64,000 bases of DNA from Halorhabdus utahensis DSM 12940 (GTDB lineage: Archaea; Halobacteriota; Halobacteria; Halobacteriales; Haloarculaceae): assembly GCF_000023945.1 (NCBI RefSeq), contig NC_013158.1, positions 372,001 through 436,000 on the forward strand, in the 5' to 3' direction. This document shows, piece after piece, positions 1 to 7,707 of this stretch (its first letter is position 1; every line of letters starts with the position of its first letter). The position numbers were made by a program, and so were the translations under genes. The notes beneath the pieces were generated by a model that saw only the letters and a program-made list of their open reading frames with translations, was not told the DNA's origin and did not search any database.

Positions 1-1
1 G

Positions 2-433
2 TTGCAGATCGGCGTGGTTCTCCAGGAGGTCGTCGAAGCACGAGCGCGGAAACATCTCGAATCGAGCGAGGCGATCGATGCGGAGCTTGCGACGCTCCTG
101 GAAGACGCCGTGACGCAAGCGAACCACCACCGGGCACGTCTGGAGACACTGATTGCGGATCTCGATGCCGATAGCGTCGACTACGAGGACATCGAGCCAC
201 TCGTCGAAGCCCAATACCAGGCCGACCAGGACTTCGACGACATCCTGTACGATCAACTCTGTAACGTCGAAACCGCCTACAAGTTCTTCGACGATCTGCT
301 CGACGCGCTCGAAACGAGCGACACCGACTTCGGGGTCGATCACGAGGAACTGGTCTCTGTCCTGGAGACACTGCGTGAAGCGGAGGCGCGTGGCGTCGAA
401 ACGGTCACCGATCTCATGGAGGCCCAAGAATGA
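2..433 (+). CDS. Hypothetical acidic helical protein, 5' end outside window
   Basis: About 143 residues are readable and no certain start is seen, so the gene probably begins before the window. The visible part is almost entirely predicted helix and very acidic, with a run of E, D, H and Y residues spaced as in helical-bundle proteins; a ferritin-like fold is possible but no complete metal-binding motif could be confirmed. Its stop codon overlaps the start of the DtxR-type regulator by 4 nt (ATGA), so the two are almost certainly co-transcribed and translationally coupled. That pairing suggests a role in metal homeostasis, which is inference from context only. Confidence 0.6.
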   Translation: MQIGVVLQEVVEARARKHLESSEAIDAELATLLEDAVTQANHHRARLETLIADLDADSVDYEDIEPLVEAQYQADQDFDDILYDQLCNVETAYKFFDDLLDALETSDTDFGVDHEELVSVLETLREAEARGVETVTDLMEAQE

Positions 434-861
434 ACACTGCCGAACAATATCTCAAGGCGATTTACCTGGTCCAAAAGCAGGAAGACGGTCCAGCACCGAC
501 CGGTCGGATCGCCGAGCGCCTCGGCGTGAGTCCGGCCAGCGCCAACGAGATGGTCGGCAAACTCGAAGACCGGGACCTGCTCGAGCACGAGAAATATACC
601 GGCGTGACGCTCACGGACGACGGGATCGCCCGGGCGCGGGATGCCCTCCAGACGTACTGTATCATCGAGCGTTTTCTCGTCCAAGTGCTCGACGTGAAAG
701 ACTTCCGCGGCGAGGCCAAGCAACTCGAAAGCGTCATCGACGAGACGGTCGCCGAGCGACTGGATACGATCATCGACCGGCCGGGAGAGTGTCCGGACTG
801 TTTCGACGCCGACGGGGACGTGTGTGGTCGACTCGATGTCGAGGCTGAAGCGTCCGATTGA
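430..861 (+). CDS. sirR: DtxR/SirR-family metal-dependent transcriptional regulator
   Basis: 143 residues. The N-terminal winged helix (about 1-62; AERLGVSPASANEMVGKLE reads as helix-turn-helix) is followed by the DtxR-type metal-binding and dimerisation region (ERFLVQVLDV at about 80-89, E95 and E100). Members normally repress metal uptake genes when loaded with Mn or Fe. Two positions that are usually His ligands appear to be Y76/C77 and S101, while the C-terminal tail carries C121, C124 and C132 as CPDC-7x-C. It lacks the SH3-like third domain of the long DtxR proteins, so it matches the short MntR/SirR length. Family assignment is secure; metal specificity is not. Confidence 0.88.
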   Translation: MNTAEQYLKAIYLVQKQEDGPAPTGRIAERLGVSPASANEMVGKLEDRDLLEHEKYTGVTLTDDGIARARDALQTYCIIERFLVQVLDVKDFRGEAKQLESVIDETVAERLDTIIDRPGECPDCFDADGDVCGRLDVEAEASD

Positions 862-943
862 GACTGGCAGCAATCGACGCGGGGCTGTCGCGACCGGTCG
901 CAAGGATAACGCTATTAAAGACTCATCGACAAGGTTCGATCGC

Positions 944-1016
944 AGTCCCGTGGTGTAGTGGCCAATCATAGAGGCCTTTGGAGCCTCTGACGGCGGTTCG
1001 AATCCGCCCGGGACTA
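944..1016 (+). tRNA. tRNA-Gln (anticodon TTG)
   Basis: A 73-nt cloverleaf. The acceptor stem pairs 944-950 (AGTCCCG) with 1009-1015 (CGGGACT), with discriminator A at 1016. The anticodon stem GAGGC/GCCTC closes the loop CTTTGGA, giving anticodon TTG (Gln, CAA). The T-arm contains GGTTCGAATCC. No intron is visible and CCA is not encoded. A T-run follows directly. Confidence 0.95.
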
Positions 1017-1215
1017 TTTTGCCGCGAGCAATGTCGCGAGCGGCAAATACGTCCAGCGGATTCGAAGCAGGGAGTGTAGCGAACGAAGTGAGCGAAACGA
1101 CCGCGGTTCGAATCCGCTGAGAGAAAACCACTCTCTCAAGTCGTGCTTCACGTTGTTCAGCACGACGCCGGAAGAGCGAAGCTCTTCCGAGCCCTCGTTC
1201 ACTTCGTTCACGAGG
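1017..1215 (+). repeat. Chain of hairpins behind tRNA-Gln, with a T-arm-like copy
   Basis: No gene is seen here. Successive inverted repeats follow the tRNA: TTTGCCGC/GCGGCAAA (1018-1047), AGCGGATTCGAA near 1056 paired with TTCGAATCCGCT near 1120, TCGTGC/GCACGA (1141-1165), GGAAGAGC/GCTCTTCC with a 3-nt loop (1170-1188), and CCTCGT/ACGAGG (1193-1215). The segment GCGGTTCGAATCCGC near 1107 copies the tRNA T-arm. The first hairpin after the T-run could end tRNA transcription; the rest looks like decayed tRNA-derived repeats. Confidence 0.6.
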
Positions 1216-1478
1216 ACGCCCGGGAATACTCAAAATTCTTATATAATCTCTGACGGCCAGATGTGGCGACACGGGCCGCCTGCAGGCTAGATAAACCGAC
1301 ATATACTCTATTTAACTAGATATCATCAGGGGCTGCAGGCACCCGCATACGGGGGGTGGGTGGCGTGACCCTGATCCAGCCGGTCACCCACGAGACCAAG
1401 GGCTTCTCTACTACGGAACCTTATCGACGCACTCGGAACCGGTACTCACTCAGCAAGTCTGTCCGGACAGATTGGGCT
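1216..1478. other. Intergenic, no gene recognised
   Basis: Short AT-rich patches (around 1240-1255 and 1295-1325) lie in otherwise GC-rich DNA. No convincing reading frame, tRNA or known element is seen. It separates the tRNA-linked hairpins from the tandem repeat. Confidence 0.5.
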
Positions 1479-1613
1479 AACGACCATTTTCGGCAGCGTC
1501 GACATCGAAGTCAAACAATCAGGTAACGGGAAGAAGAACAAAGGCAACGGGAAGCAAAAAGGACCGAAATAACGAACCAGTCCCATGAAAGACCGAATCA
1601 GGATCACTCACCC

Positions 1614-2489
1614 ATGACACGGTCAAGACCGACGCCGGAGACGGATCGCTCCGGGCGTCTGGCGTTGGGGCGGCCGATACTCGTGGCACTCGGCCTGGCA
1701 GTCGTGTTGTGCATGACGGCGCTCGCGGGGGGTGTCGCCGGGATGCCCAGCGGCGACGCGGATACGCAAACCACCATCCAAAATACGTCGAACGGGACGA
1801 ACCTGACCTATCCGCCGCCCAACCTGAGCAAGACGGTTGTGATCGGACCATCAGAAACGCATGTCAAGGTCAAGGCGTCGTATCCCGTTCGGACCATGGC
1901 CGAGCAACGGCGATATCGCAACAAGACTGGCAACTTCCCGTGGTTTAAAACCGACGACGCACTCAGACACGCCTTCCGGGAACGTGACGAACACCTCGTC
2001 AAAGAGGAGCAATATAGTGAGTGGTCGAACACTATAACTGATCCGAAACTCGGTCAGATTTATGTCGAAATGTCGTTTGCGTGGAAAGAAGGCGCGCGGA
2101 CGACCAACGCAAATTCCTCCGTCAGTCCGGCCTGGTCTGGAGGGGAATCCGCGTTCACCAGCAACCAATCGAAACTCCTCCTCGGACCAGCATTCTCGGA
2201 CCATCTCTCGAACGGCACACGCGTCAAAATCAAGGTCCCAACAGACAGCTGGGTCGCCGAAAACTCGACCGTGGAGTCGTATACGACTGGTCCCCATGGG
2301 CAGACCCGTGTGTACGCCTGGACGGTCAACCAAACTGGGAGAGATCACCGGGTCGTGTTCAACCGGAGTGTCCTCGGACCGGAGAACACGTCCGAGAGCG
2401 GCCCATTCGGACCTGCCGGTGGGATCGTTCTCTCGCTACTCGCCGTCTTTCTCGCCGTCGGCGTACGTAGCCGGATCTACCGGTTCTGA
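1614..2489 (+). CDS. Surface-anchored glycoprotein-like protein, copy A
   Basis: 291 residues, family not recognised. Residues about 22-44 form an uncleaved or signal-type hydrophobic segment, and the C-terminus has a single membrane span (about 267-284, GGIVLSLLAVFLAVGVRSR) followed by a basic stop-transfer end. The exterior part is rich in N-glycosylation sequons (for example NTS, NGT, NKT, NSS, NQS, NST, NQT, NRS) and carries the motif NLTYPPPNL near residue 65. This predicts a type I cell-surface protein. The ATG is chosen because copy B starts at the matching point. It is a clear paralogue of the next gene, with the same layout and the same upstream sequence. Confidence 0.75.
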   Translation: MTRSRPTPETDRSGRLALGRPILVALGLAVVLCMTALAGGVAGMPSGDADTQTTIQNTSNGTNLTYPPPNLSKTVVIGPSETHVKVKASYPVRTMAEQRRYRNKTGNFPWFKTDDALRHAFRERDEHLVKEEQYSEWSNTITDPKLGQIYVEMSFAWKEGARTTNANSSVSPAWSGGESAFTSNQSKLLLGPAFSDHLSNGTRVKIKVPTDSWVAENSTVESYTTGPHGQTRVYAWTVNQTGRDHRVVFNRSVLGPENTSESGPFGPAGGIVLSLLAVFLAVGVRSRIYRF

Positions 2490-2720
2490 GACGATGCCGG
2501 TATCGAATCAGTCTCAAAACGTGAGATCGTGCTTCTCTGACTGTCCTCGCGTCGGAGTTGATGATAGCAACGCGAGTCGAAGGCATAGAACAAAGATACC
2601 AACGACTATTTTCGGCAGCGTCGACATCGTAGTCAAACAATCAGGCAAAGGCAACGGGAAGATGAACGGTAACAAATAACGAACCAGGCCCATGAAAGAC
2701 CGAACGAGGATCACTCACCC

Positions 2721-3584
2721 ATGACACAGCCAAGACCGACGCTGGAGACGGATCGCTCCGGACGTCTGGCGTCGCGGCGGTCGTTACTCGTCGCCGTTGG
2801 CCTGGCGGTCGTGGTGTGCTCGACAGTGCTCGCGGGGGGTGTCGCCGGGATGTCAAGCGGTGATGCGGATACCCGAACAACCATCCAAAATACGTCGAAC
2901 GAGACGAATTTGACCTACCCGCCGCCCAACCTGAATACGACAGTCAAGGTCTATCCAGGAGCTTCGCGAGTCGAGATCCAATCGTGGTATTCCGCCCGAA
3001 CCATGACTGAGCGGCGGCAATACCGCAACAAGACCGGCAACGTCACGTGGTTCAAAACCCATGACGCTCTCAGGCACGCCTTCCGCGAACGTGGTGAACA
3101 TCTTTCTAGACAGCGACATTCTGTTGATGTGGCGACTTCGATTAACAATCCGAAACTCGGTGAGATATATGTCGACATGAGATTTGAGTGGAATAATGGG
3201 ACGCGGATGACAAGCGAATCTTCTCCCGGCAGTTCGGATTCGTCCGGATATTCCGCGTTCTCCAGTAACCAATCGAAACTCATCCTTGGACCGGCACTTT
3301 CGGATCATCTTTCGAACGGCACGGTCGTCAGGATCGAGGTCCCAGCAGATACCTGGATCGCTGAGAACTCGACCGTTCCCGCGGGGAAGACTGGCATCCA
3401 TTGGGAAACTCGCGTCTACGCCTGGACGGTCAACCAAACTGAGACGGAACCCCGGGTCGTGTTCAACCGGAGTGTCCTCGAAACGGAGAGCGCAGACGGA
3501 TACGGCTCGCTAGGCCCCGCCGGTGGGCTCGTTCTCTCGCTACTTGCCGTCTTTCTCGCCGTCGGCCTCCAGAGCCGGTTCTAA
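2721..3584 (+). CDS. Surface-anchored glycoprotein-like protein, copy B
   Basis: 287 residues, aligned end to end with copy A: the same N-terminus (MT.PRPT.ETDRSGRLA), hydrophobic segment, NLTYPPPNL motif, the RTM.E.R.YRNKTGN and ALRHAFRER stretches, and the C-terminal span GGLVLSLLAVFLAVGLQSR. The middle (about 130-185) is the most divergent part. Predicted to face the outside of the cell, anchored by the C-terminal helix and N-glycosylated. Function unknown. Preservation of both frames, membrane segment and sequons suggests that both copies are still under selection. Confidence 0.75.
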   Translation: MTQPRPTLETDRSGRLASRRSLLVAVGLAVVVCSTVLAGGVAGMSSGDADTRTTIQNTSNETNLTYPPPNLNTTVKVYPGASRVEIQSWYSARTMTERRQYRNKTGNVTWFKTHDALRHAFRERGEHLSRQRHSVDVATSINNPKLGEIYVDMRFEWNNGTRMTSESSPGSSDSSGYSAFSSNQSKLILGPALSDHLSNGTVVRIEVPADTWIAENSTVPAGKTGIHWETRVYAWTVNQTETEPRVVFNRSVLETESADGYGSLGPAGGLVLSLLAVFLAVGLQSRF

Positions 3585-3745
3585 CGGTACTTAGACGATG
3601 ATCTCATCGAATCAGTCTCAAAACGTAAATCGTGTTCCTGATTGTGTGCCGCATTTGGTGATGCAACGTGAGTCGAGGGTATCTAACAAGGGTACCAACG
3701 ACCATTTTCGGCAGCGTCGACATCGAAGTCAAACAACCAGGAAAC

Positions 3746-3973
3746 GGAACGGGAACGGGTGGTCACTGCCCAACTCTCAGATGAAGCCTCGTTGATAGTT
3801 ACAGCCCGATGTGGAGATTCCTGCCCAGATACCCATCGGCTGATGAAGTAGTTTGTATGTTGGTTGAACGCGTCGTCGTGCTGCAGCCAGGCACTCTATC
3901 TTGGATGTGGGACCTGACAAAATTAGATAGATTTGGCGTGCGAAGCGTTCTTTGACAGACTCATAGCAGGCAG
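3746..3973. other. Low-GC intergenic stretch after the tandem repeat
   Basis: Base composition is closer to 50% GC than the flanks. No terminal inverted repeats, target duplications or recognisable transposase were found. It may be the scar of a deleted third repeat unit or of another insertion. Confidence 0.4.
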
Positions 3974-4375
3974 TCACTCGGGAACGGCGTCGAGCAGGTG
4001 GTCGTCGTCTCCCAGACAGTTCCGGAGATGTGTTTCGGGATCTGCCTCGGTCGGGCCGGATTCGGGCCTTTCAGGCCGGTCACCCTTCACAGAGTCAGTG
4101 AGGGACATGATAACCCGATCGTCCCCATACTCGTCGAACAGATGCGTCAGCATGTGGGCCAGCTCCCACGCTGGACGTGGCTCGTCGTATTCGGCGAGAT
4201 CATCGATCTGTGCGTAGCCCGGCGGCCCGCGTCGGACCTGAACTTGCCACCGCGTGAAGTTCACCGAACGGTCGTCCCCCCAGTCCGAGCCCCGGATCTC
4301 TCTGACCGTTATCGCGACGTCGTCGTTTTCGTAGCCATGTTTGGTGTCTTCCCACCCGCCCGCAGGTGAAACCAT
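3974..4375 (-). CDS. Hypothetical acidic protein
   Basis: 133 residues from the second ATG (MVSPAGG); an ATG 21 nt upstream is also possible. No known domain is recognised. The N-terminal half alternates short beta-like segments (DVAITVREI, FTRWQVQVR) around a hydrophilic core, the middle is helical (PAWELAHMLTHLFDEYG), and the tail is disordered and acidic. The amino-acid composition is typical of haloarchaeal soluble proteins, which supports a real gene, but the setting between repeats and relics makes its status uncertain. Confidence 0.5.
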   Translation of the reverse strand: MVSPAGGWEDTKHGYENDDVAITVREIRGSDWGDDRSVNFTRWQVQVRRGPPGYAQIDDLAEYDEPRPAWELAHMLTHLFDEYGDDRVIMSLTDSVKGDRPERPESGPTEADPETHLRNCLGDDDHLLDAVPE

Positions 4376-4469
4376 AGCATAGCGTGGTCCGGACACTACT
4401 CAAATTCTTCGTTGGCGTCGCCGCTTGGTCGCACCGCCACCAGCACAATCCCAAACCGCTCGAGGGTGA

Positions 4470-4751
4470 ACAATCGAGCTGTACATCTCAGCGTCGGAGA
4501 AGGAACGGAACGGGGAGATCTTTGAGACACTGAAGCAAGACCGAGAGGAGATTGAATCGAACTTGGGTACTGAACTAGTCTGGCAGCGGTTACCGGAAAA
4601 GCAGGCGTGCCGGATCAAATGGCCGAAACCGATTGACGGAAGAATTACCGAATTAACGGGCGAGCAACAGACTGAGCTGATTGAATGGCGCGTAGATGCG
4701 ATGGATACATTTCAAGATGTCCTCGAACCCCGCGTCACAGAGCTTTCATAG
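4470..4751 (+). pseudogene. C-terminal fragment of a DUF4268-type protein
   Basis: The frame opens right after an in-frame TGA (4467-4469) and reads about 93 residues to the stop: LYISASEKERNGEIFETL, then a helical stretch, LVWQRLPEKQACRI and a helical end. This resembles the C-terminal part of DUF4268 proteins, which are small nuclease-like or defence-associated proteins in archaea and bacteria. There is no usable start at the expected place; the only internal ATG (4563) would give 62 residues. It is therefore a 5'-truncated relic in a decayed accessory stretch. The family call rests on memory of the motif pattern. Confidence 0.55.
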
Positions 4752-4992
4752 GCTCAACTCCTCGCCACACTCGTTGACTCGGATGGCGAAAGTTCCCGAG
4801 TTGTGGCTCTCGGGATGGACACCCGACTCACAGAGTCCTCTGGCTAGGAAGATTCAAAAGTCGAAAATTCATCTCCGCCACGAAGCAGAAAACCTCCACG
4901 GAGAGACACTGTTGGTTCCGGCGCTTGCGTCCACTGCCGTTCGATCATCTCATCGAAATGTTTTTGTGAGTGGTTAGCACGCTATCCCATAC

Positions 4993-6108
4993 ATGGATCT
5001 CTTGGTGTTCGCTGTCACGGGGGTGGGGTTGGGAATCGTCGCGGGAGGGCTCTGGTATGTGATCGGGCAATGGATCGTCCGCCGGGCGTCGGATTCGACG
5101 ACAGCGATGGAAGGGGTCCGTCGGTGGATTACGTACGGAGAATTTTGCGGCGGACTTTCGGCGATGGTGATGTTCTTCTGGGGGGTCTTCGGTGACGTGA
5201 GCGGTGGCCCGGGTTCGATAGAAGTGCTACCGGAATCTTTTGGGACGAGTCTCGATCTGGGATTGCTGTTTTTGTTCGGCTTGCTCCCGATCGCATCGAC
5301 GAAAATCGCGCTTCTCCCGGCGATCGATCAAGTCCGAAACAAAGACAAGTCCGTGTCAGCAGAATTCCGCGATCTGATACAGCACTATGCAATAGCAGGA
5401 ATGCCCATAGTGGGGAGCGTCATGATCGCTACGGTGAGTTTTCACTATTGGGGGCTCGCTGCCGCGGCCATGATCGGGATCTGGATTTACCAGTTTGTGA
5501 TGTGGATTGGCAAACCATGGATGTCCGGACGGTTACGGACCGTCAGACCCCCAACAAGGACGGAATCCGAACGACTCGCTGACCTGTGTGCCAGTGTCGA
5601 TCTGCGGGTCGATTCGTATCTGGTGGTCGAAAACAGCGATGGAACGATCGGGTTCGACGTTCAGGGATCGCCGCTGTATCGAGCACTGGTGATCGCGGCC
5701 CCAACACTTGAAATGGACAGCGAGGCGCTTCGAGCAGTGCTGGCTCAACAGGCGGGACTCGTTCGACAGCGCTATCGAGTGCTTCGGTTGATCGCGTTCT
5801 CCGTGTTTCTCGTCCCGATCGCAGGGATTATGATTGCCAGTAGCCAGGCCCACGATCCGCTGGGCTTGCTTTTCAGTGGGGCTCTCGTCGTCGGGTACTG
5901 GGTGGCTTCGAGAGGACTTCGAAAGCGGGTATATGCTGCCTTTGAGTATGCCGTCGAGATAACGTCATCCGAGGCAGTGATCGAAGCCTACGAACAGGTG
6001 TCTCATGTCAACGACATCGATGGCAGCCAATCACGTTGGAGGACGGTTTTGTACGCTGAACCGCCGCTCGAAGCGGTGCTCGACCGACTTCGCGAGCGCC
6101 AGGAATGA
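4993..6108 (+). CDS. M48-like integral membrane protein lacking the HExxH motif
   Basis: 371 residues. Hydrophobic segments lie at about 3-24, 50-66, 88-108, 134-172 and 265-300, with a cytosolic domain between. The stretch SEALRAVLAQQAGLVRQRYR (about 243-262) lines up with the M48 (HtpX/Ste24) motif ELRAVLAHELGHVKHRD, but the three zinc-motif residues H, E and H are Q252, Q253 and L256. The preceding ALVIAAPTLEMDSE also fits the M48 pattern. It is probably a membrane protein of this fold without peptidase activity, perhaps a scaffold or substrate-binding relative. No partner gene is evident. Confidence 0.7.
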   Translation: MDLLVFAVTGVGLGIVAGGLWYVIGQWIVRRASDSTTAMEGVRRWITYGEFCGGLSAMVMFFWGVFGDVSGGPGSIEVLPESFGTSLDLGLLFLFGLLPIASTKIALLPAIDQVRNKDKSVSAEFRDLIQHYAIAGMPIVGSVMIATVSFHYWGLAAAAMIGIWIYQFVMWIGKPWMSGRLRTVRPPTRTESERLADLCASVDLRVDSYLVVENSDGTIGFDVQGSPLYRALVIAAPTLEMDSEALRAVLAQQAGLVRQRYRVLRLIAFSVFLVPIAGIMIASSQAHDPLGLLFSGALVVGYWVASRGLRKRVYAAFEYAVEITSSEAVIEAYEQVSHVNDIDGSQSRWRTVLYAEPPLEAVLDRLRERQE

Positions 6109-6183
6109 AGCCGCGGCTCGAACAGATAGCTCTCAAAAATCGAAGTAGGTGGTTCGTCGCGGTGAGCGACGAATAGTGCAGAA

Positions 6184-6390
6184 TTACTGACGAACGAGAT
6201 TCGCCGCGCGGGGTCCTTTCGGGGAGGACTCGATATCGAACTCAACCTCAGTCCCTTCTGTCAGATCCTCACCGCCGACATCCTCCATGTGGAAGAAGAC
6301 ATCTTCGTCTTCGTCGAGGTCGCCGTCATCAGTCGAAATGAAACCGTAGCCGCCTGTGTCGTTGAAGAAATCAACCTTACCGTTTGCCAT
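6184..6390 (-). CDS. cspA: Cold-shock domain protein
   Basis: 68 residues beginning MANGKVDFFNDTGGYGFIST. It has the RNP1-like GYGFIST and RNP2-like DVFFHM motifs of the cold-shock OB fold, with the acidic insert DDGDLDEDED common in haloarchaea. It binds single-stranded nucleic acid, probably as an RNA chaperone. An in-frame ATG exists 10 codons upstream, but the internal start gives the standard family N-terminus, and a weak TATA-like GGGTTATGG lies about 25 nt before it. Single gene. Confidence 0.93.
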   Translation of the reverse strand: MANGKVDFFNDTGGYGFISTDDGDLDEDEDVFFHMEDVGGEDLTEGTEVEFDIESSPKGPRAANLVRQ

Positions 6391-6494
6391 TACAACCAAC
6401 TGTAGGACCGAGTGCGCCATAACCCTTCCGAGAGGGGCGTTACCACAACGCTTCTCACCTCAAATGGGATCGGAGTGGCTGATTGACGCGAGCG

Positions 6495-6980
6495 GAAAGC
6501 CGGGTTCGGTGACCCGGCGGGCGGCGATCGATGACAGCCGATGGCAGAGACATCCAGATTCACCAGCGACGGTGAAATCCGGTCGGCGAGAGACGATCGA
6601 GGGGGCAATCGTCAAGGTCGGCAACCGGGTCGAGTCGCCGACCCACGTGGCCCTTCGTGGTGTAGGTATGTAAATCTAATGTACAATCTCAATTGGGGAA
6701 GCTGGTCCCAGAATGGAGACATCAGCAGGCCGGACGCGGGGGCACGAACCAGTCGGCTTGACTTGCCAAAACATCTGCCAGGAGACGGCGCGATGACATC
6801 GACACGGGTGAGCAAAGCCGGGCGGGGGAAACCCGGCAAGCTGACAATTGATGGCATCGGACGGACAAAGTCGCCCGGATCACCGCGGTGGGGGGAGCCG
6901 CGATGAATGCCTCGCGTACAGCAACCACGGAGTGGTCGCTGGGGTCGATACGATGTGGACGCGCACCGACCCACATCAGC
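6495..6980. ncRNA. Candidate structured RNA (hairpin cluster), family unknown
   Basis: No convincing protein is encoded between the cold-shock gene and the next regulator (6391-7118). Perfect or near-perfect stems recur: 6499-6518 (7 bp), 6559-6576 (6 bp), 6592-6613 (6 bp), 6627-6644 (6 bp), 6817-6837 (6 bp), 6884-6902 (5 bp), 6919-6941 (4+5 bp with one mismatch) and 6952-6977 (7 bp). An AT-rich patch with TATGTAAATCTAATG lies at about 6667-6681. It lacks the GAGGAAAGTCC box of RNase P RNA and the helix-8 sequence of SRP RNA. Strand, ends and function are unknown. Confidence 0.35.
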
Positions 6981-7060
6981 GATTGGCTGAATGTCATGTG
7001 AATGTACCGAGCGTTTTCAGGATCAGAAGCCAGTGGATGGGTTCATTGCTCACTGATTTC

Positions 7061-7077
7061 GGCGACTGGCCGTCGCC
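7061..7077. terminator. Hairpin near the 3' end of the winged-helix gene
   Basis: Perfect 6-bp stem GGCGAC/GTCGCC around a 5-nt loop, about 40 nt beyond the minus-strand gene's stop. There is no strong T-run, so a terminator role is only plausible. Confidence 0.3.
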
Positions 7078-7118
7078 AGAATGCACGGAGACGAGTCGTC
7101 GTGGGGTCGCGAGTCAGT

Positions 7119-7469
7119 TCACTCCTCGTAGGCGAGATTCATGAGCCACTGGGTGAACTGTCCACTCTGCGCGTCGACCTCGTCGTCGCCGACGAACGGC
7201 GAGAGCATGTCGCCGGCCATCAAAAGCGAGAAGTTCAGATCCTTGGCTGTCGGCGTCAAGTGGTAGGTGTTGTGGCCATCGTAGACTGTTTCGTTGCGTT
7301 CGATGAGATCCTGTTCGGCCAGCGAATCGACGATCCGGGAGCCCTTGCGTGAACTCACGTCGAGTTCCTTCCAGAAGTCGCTCTGGTGGATGCCGCCAGT
7401 CTCGCGGATGAGTTCGAGGCCCCGTCGTTCATCCTCGGAAAGGTCGGACTCCGACGAATCAGTGCTCAT
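7119..7469 (-). CDS. Winged-helix DNA-binding protein
   Basis: 116 residues starting MSTDSSESDLSEDERR. The core GLELIRETGGIHQSDFWKELDVSSRKGSRIVDSLAEQDLIERN is a MarR/Lrp-like winged helix, and the wing (YDGHNTYHLTPTAK) is followed by a C-terminal helix with aromatic and hydrophobic residues, probably for dimerisation or ligand binding. It is small and has no separate sensor domain. It is divergent from the thiamine importer with about 240 nt between, so it may control thiB-thiP-thiQ; that link is inference. The frame stays open upstream, but the ATG at 7469 is the first start in an acidic haloarchaeal-type sequence. Confidence 0.75.
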   Translation of the reverse strand: MSTDSSESDLSEDERRGLELIRETGGIHQSDFWKELDVSSRKGSRIVDSLAEQDLIERNETVYDGHNTYHLTPTAKDLNFSLLMAGDMLSPFVGDDEVDAQSGQFTQWLMNLAYEE

Positions 7470-7677
7470 GTCAGTACCTGGGGCAGGTTGGCGCTTAAAC
7501 CTGACCTTCGATATCTTGGCGCTCCCCTCCAACCGGGATCCCCAATCATTCGCTTTGATTACTGATGAGAGCCGTCGATTGTCGCCTGCATTACTCGGAG
7601 TTGACACCCTATTCGTTGCATACACAAAATGGGCCGATACCGCTCCGCTGACACCTCTCTGTGGCGAACGCGAGAGG

Positions 7678-7684
7678 TTTAATA
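7678..7684 (+). promoter_or_regulatory. TATA-like box for thiB
   Basis: TTTAATA lies 24-30 nt before the GTG start of thiB, the distance expected of a leaderless haloarchaeal transcript. A short inverted repeat CCACTGAGT/CCAAGTGG sits between the box and the start, and could be an operator. Confidence 0.5.
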
Positions 7685-7707
7685 CCACTGAGTCAAACCA
7701 CCAAGTG

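Larger units (their letters stand above)
1479..3745 (+). repeat. Tandem duplication: two full units of about 1.1 kb and a third fragment
   Basis: The sequence beginning AACGACCATTTTCGGCAGCG recurs at 1479, 2601 (one change) and 3697, so unit 1 is about 1479-2600, unit 2 is about 2601-3696, and unit 3 is cut off after about 50 nt. Each unit starts with a 25-30 codon frame reading TTIFGSVDI.VKQ followed by a Gly/Asn/Lys tail and a stop, kept in frame in all three copies. In units 1 and 2 a complete glycoprotein gene follows. The copies have diverged, so the duplication is not recent. Confidence 0.85.

Noticed and set aside
3777-3977. A short minus-strand frame that might be the end of a transposase
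   Set aside because: No DDE or HUH motif, no terminal inverted repeats and no target duplication around it.
6495-6980. RNase P or SRP RNA
   Set aside because: GAGGAAAGTCC of RNase P and the conserved helix-8 sequence of SRP RNA are absent from both strands of this stretch.
7470-7707. TPP riboswitch before thiB
   Set aside because: No CTGAGA / GG box pair typical of TPP aptamers is found, and the thiB transcript appears to be leaderless.
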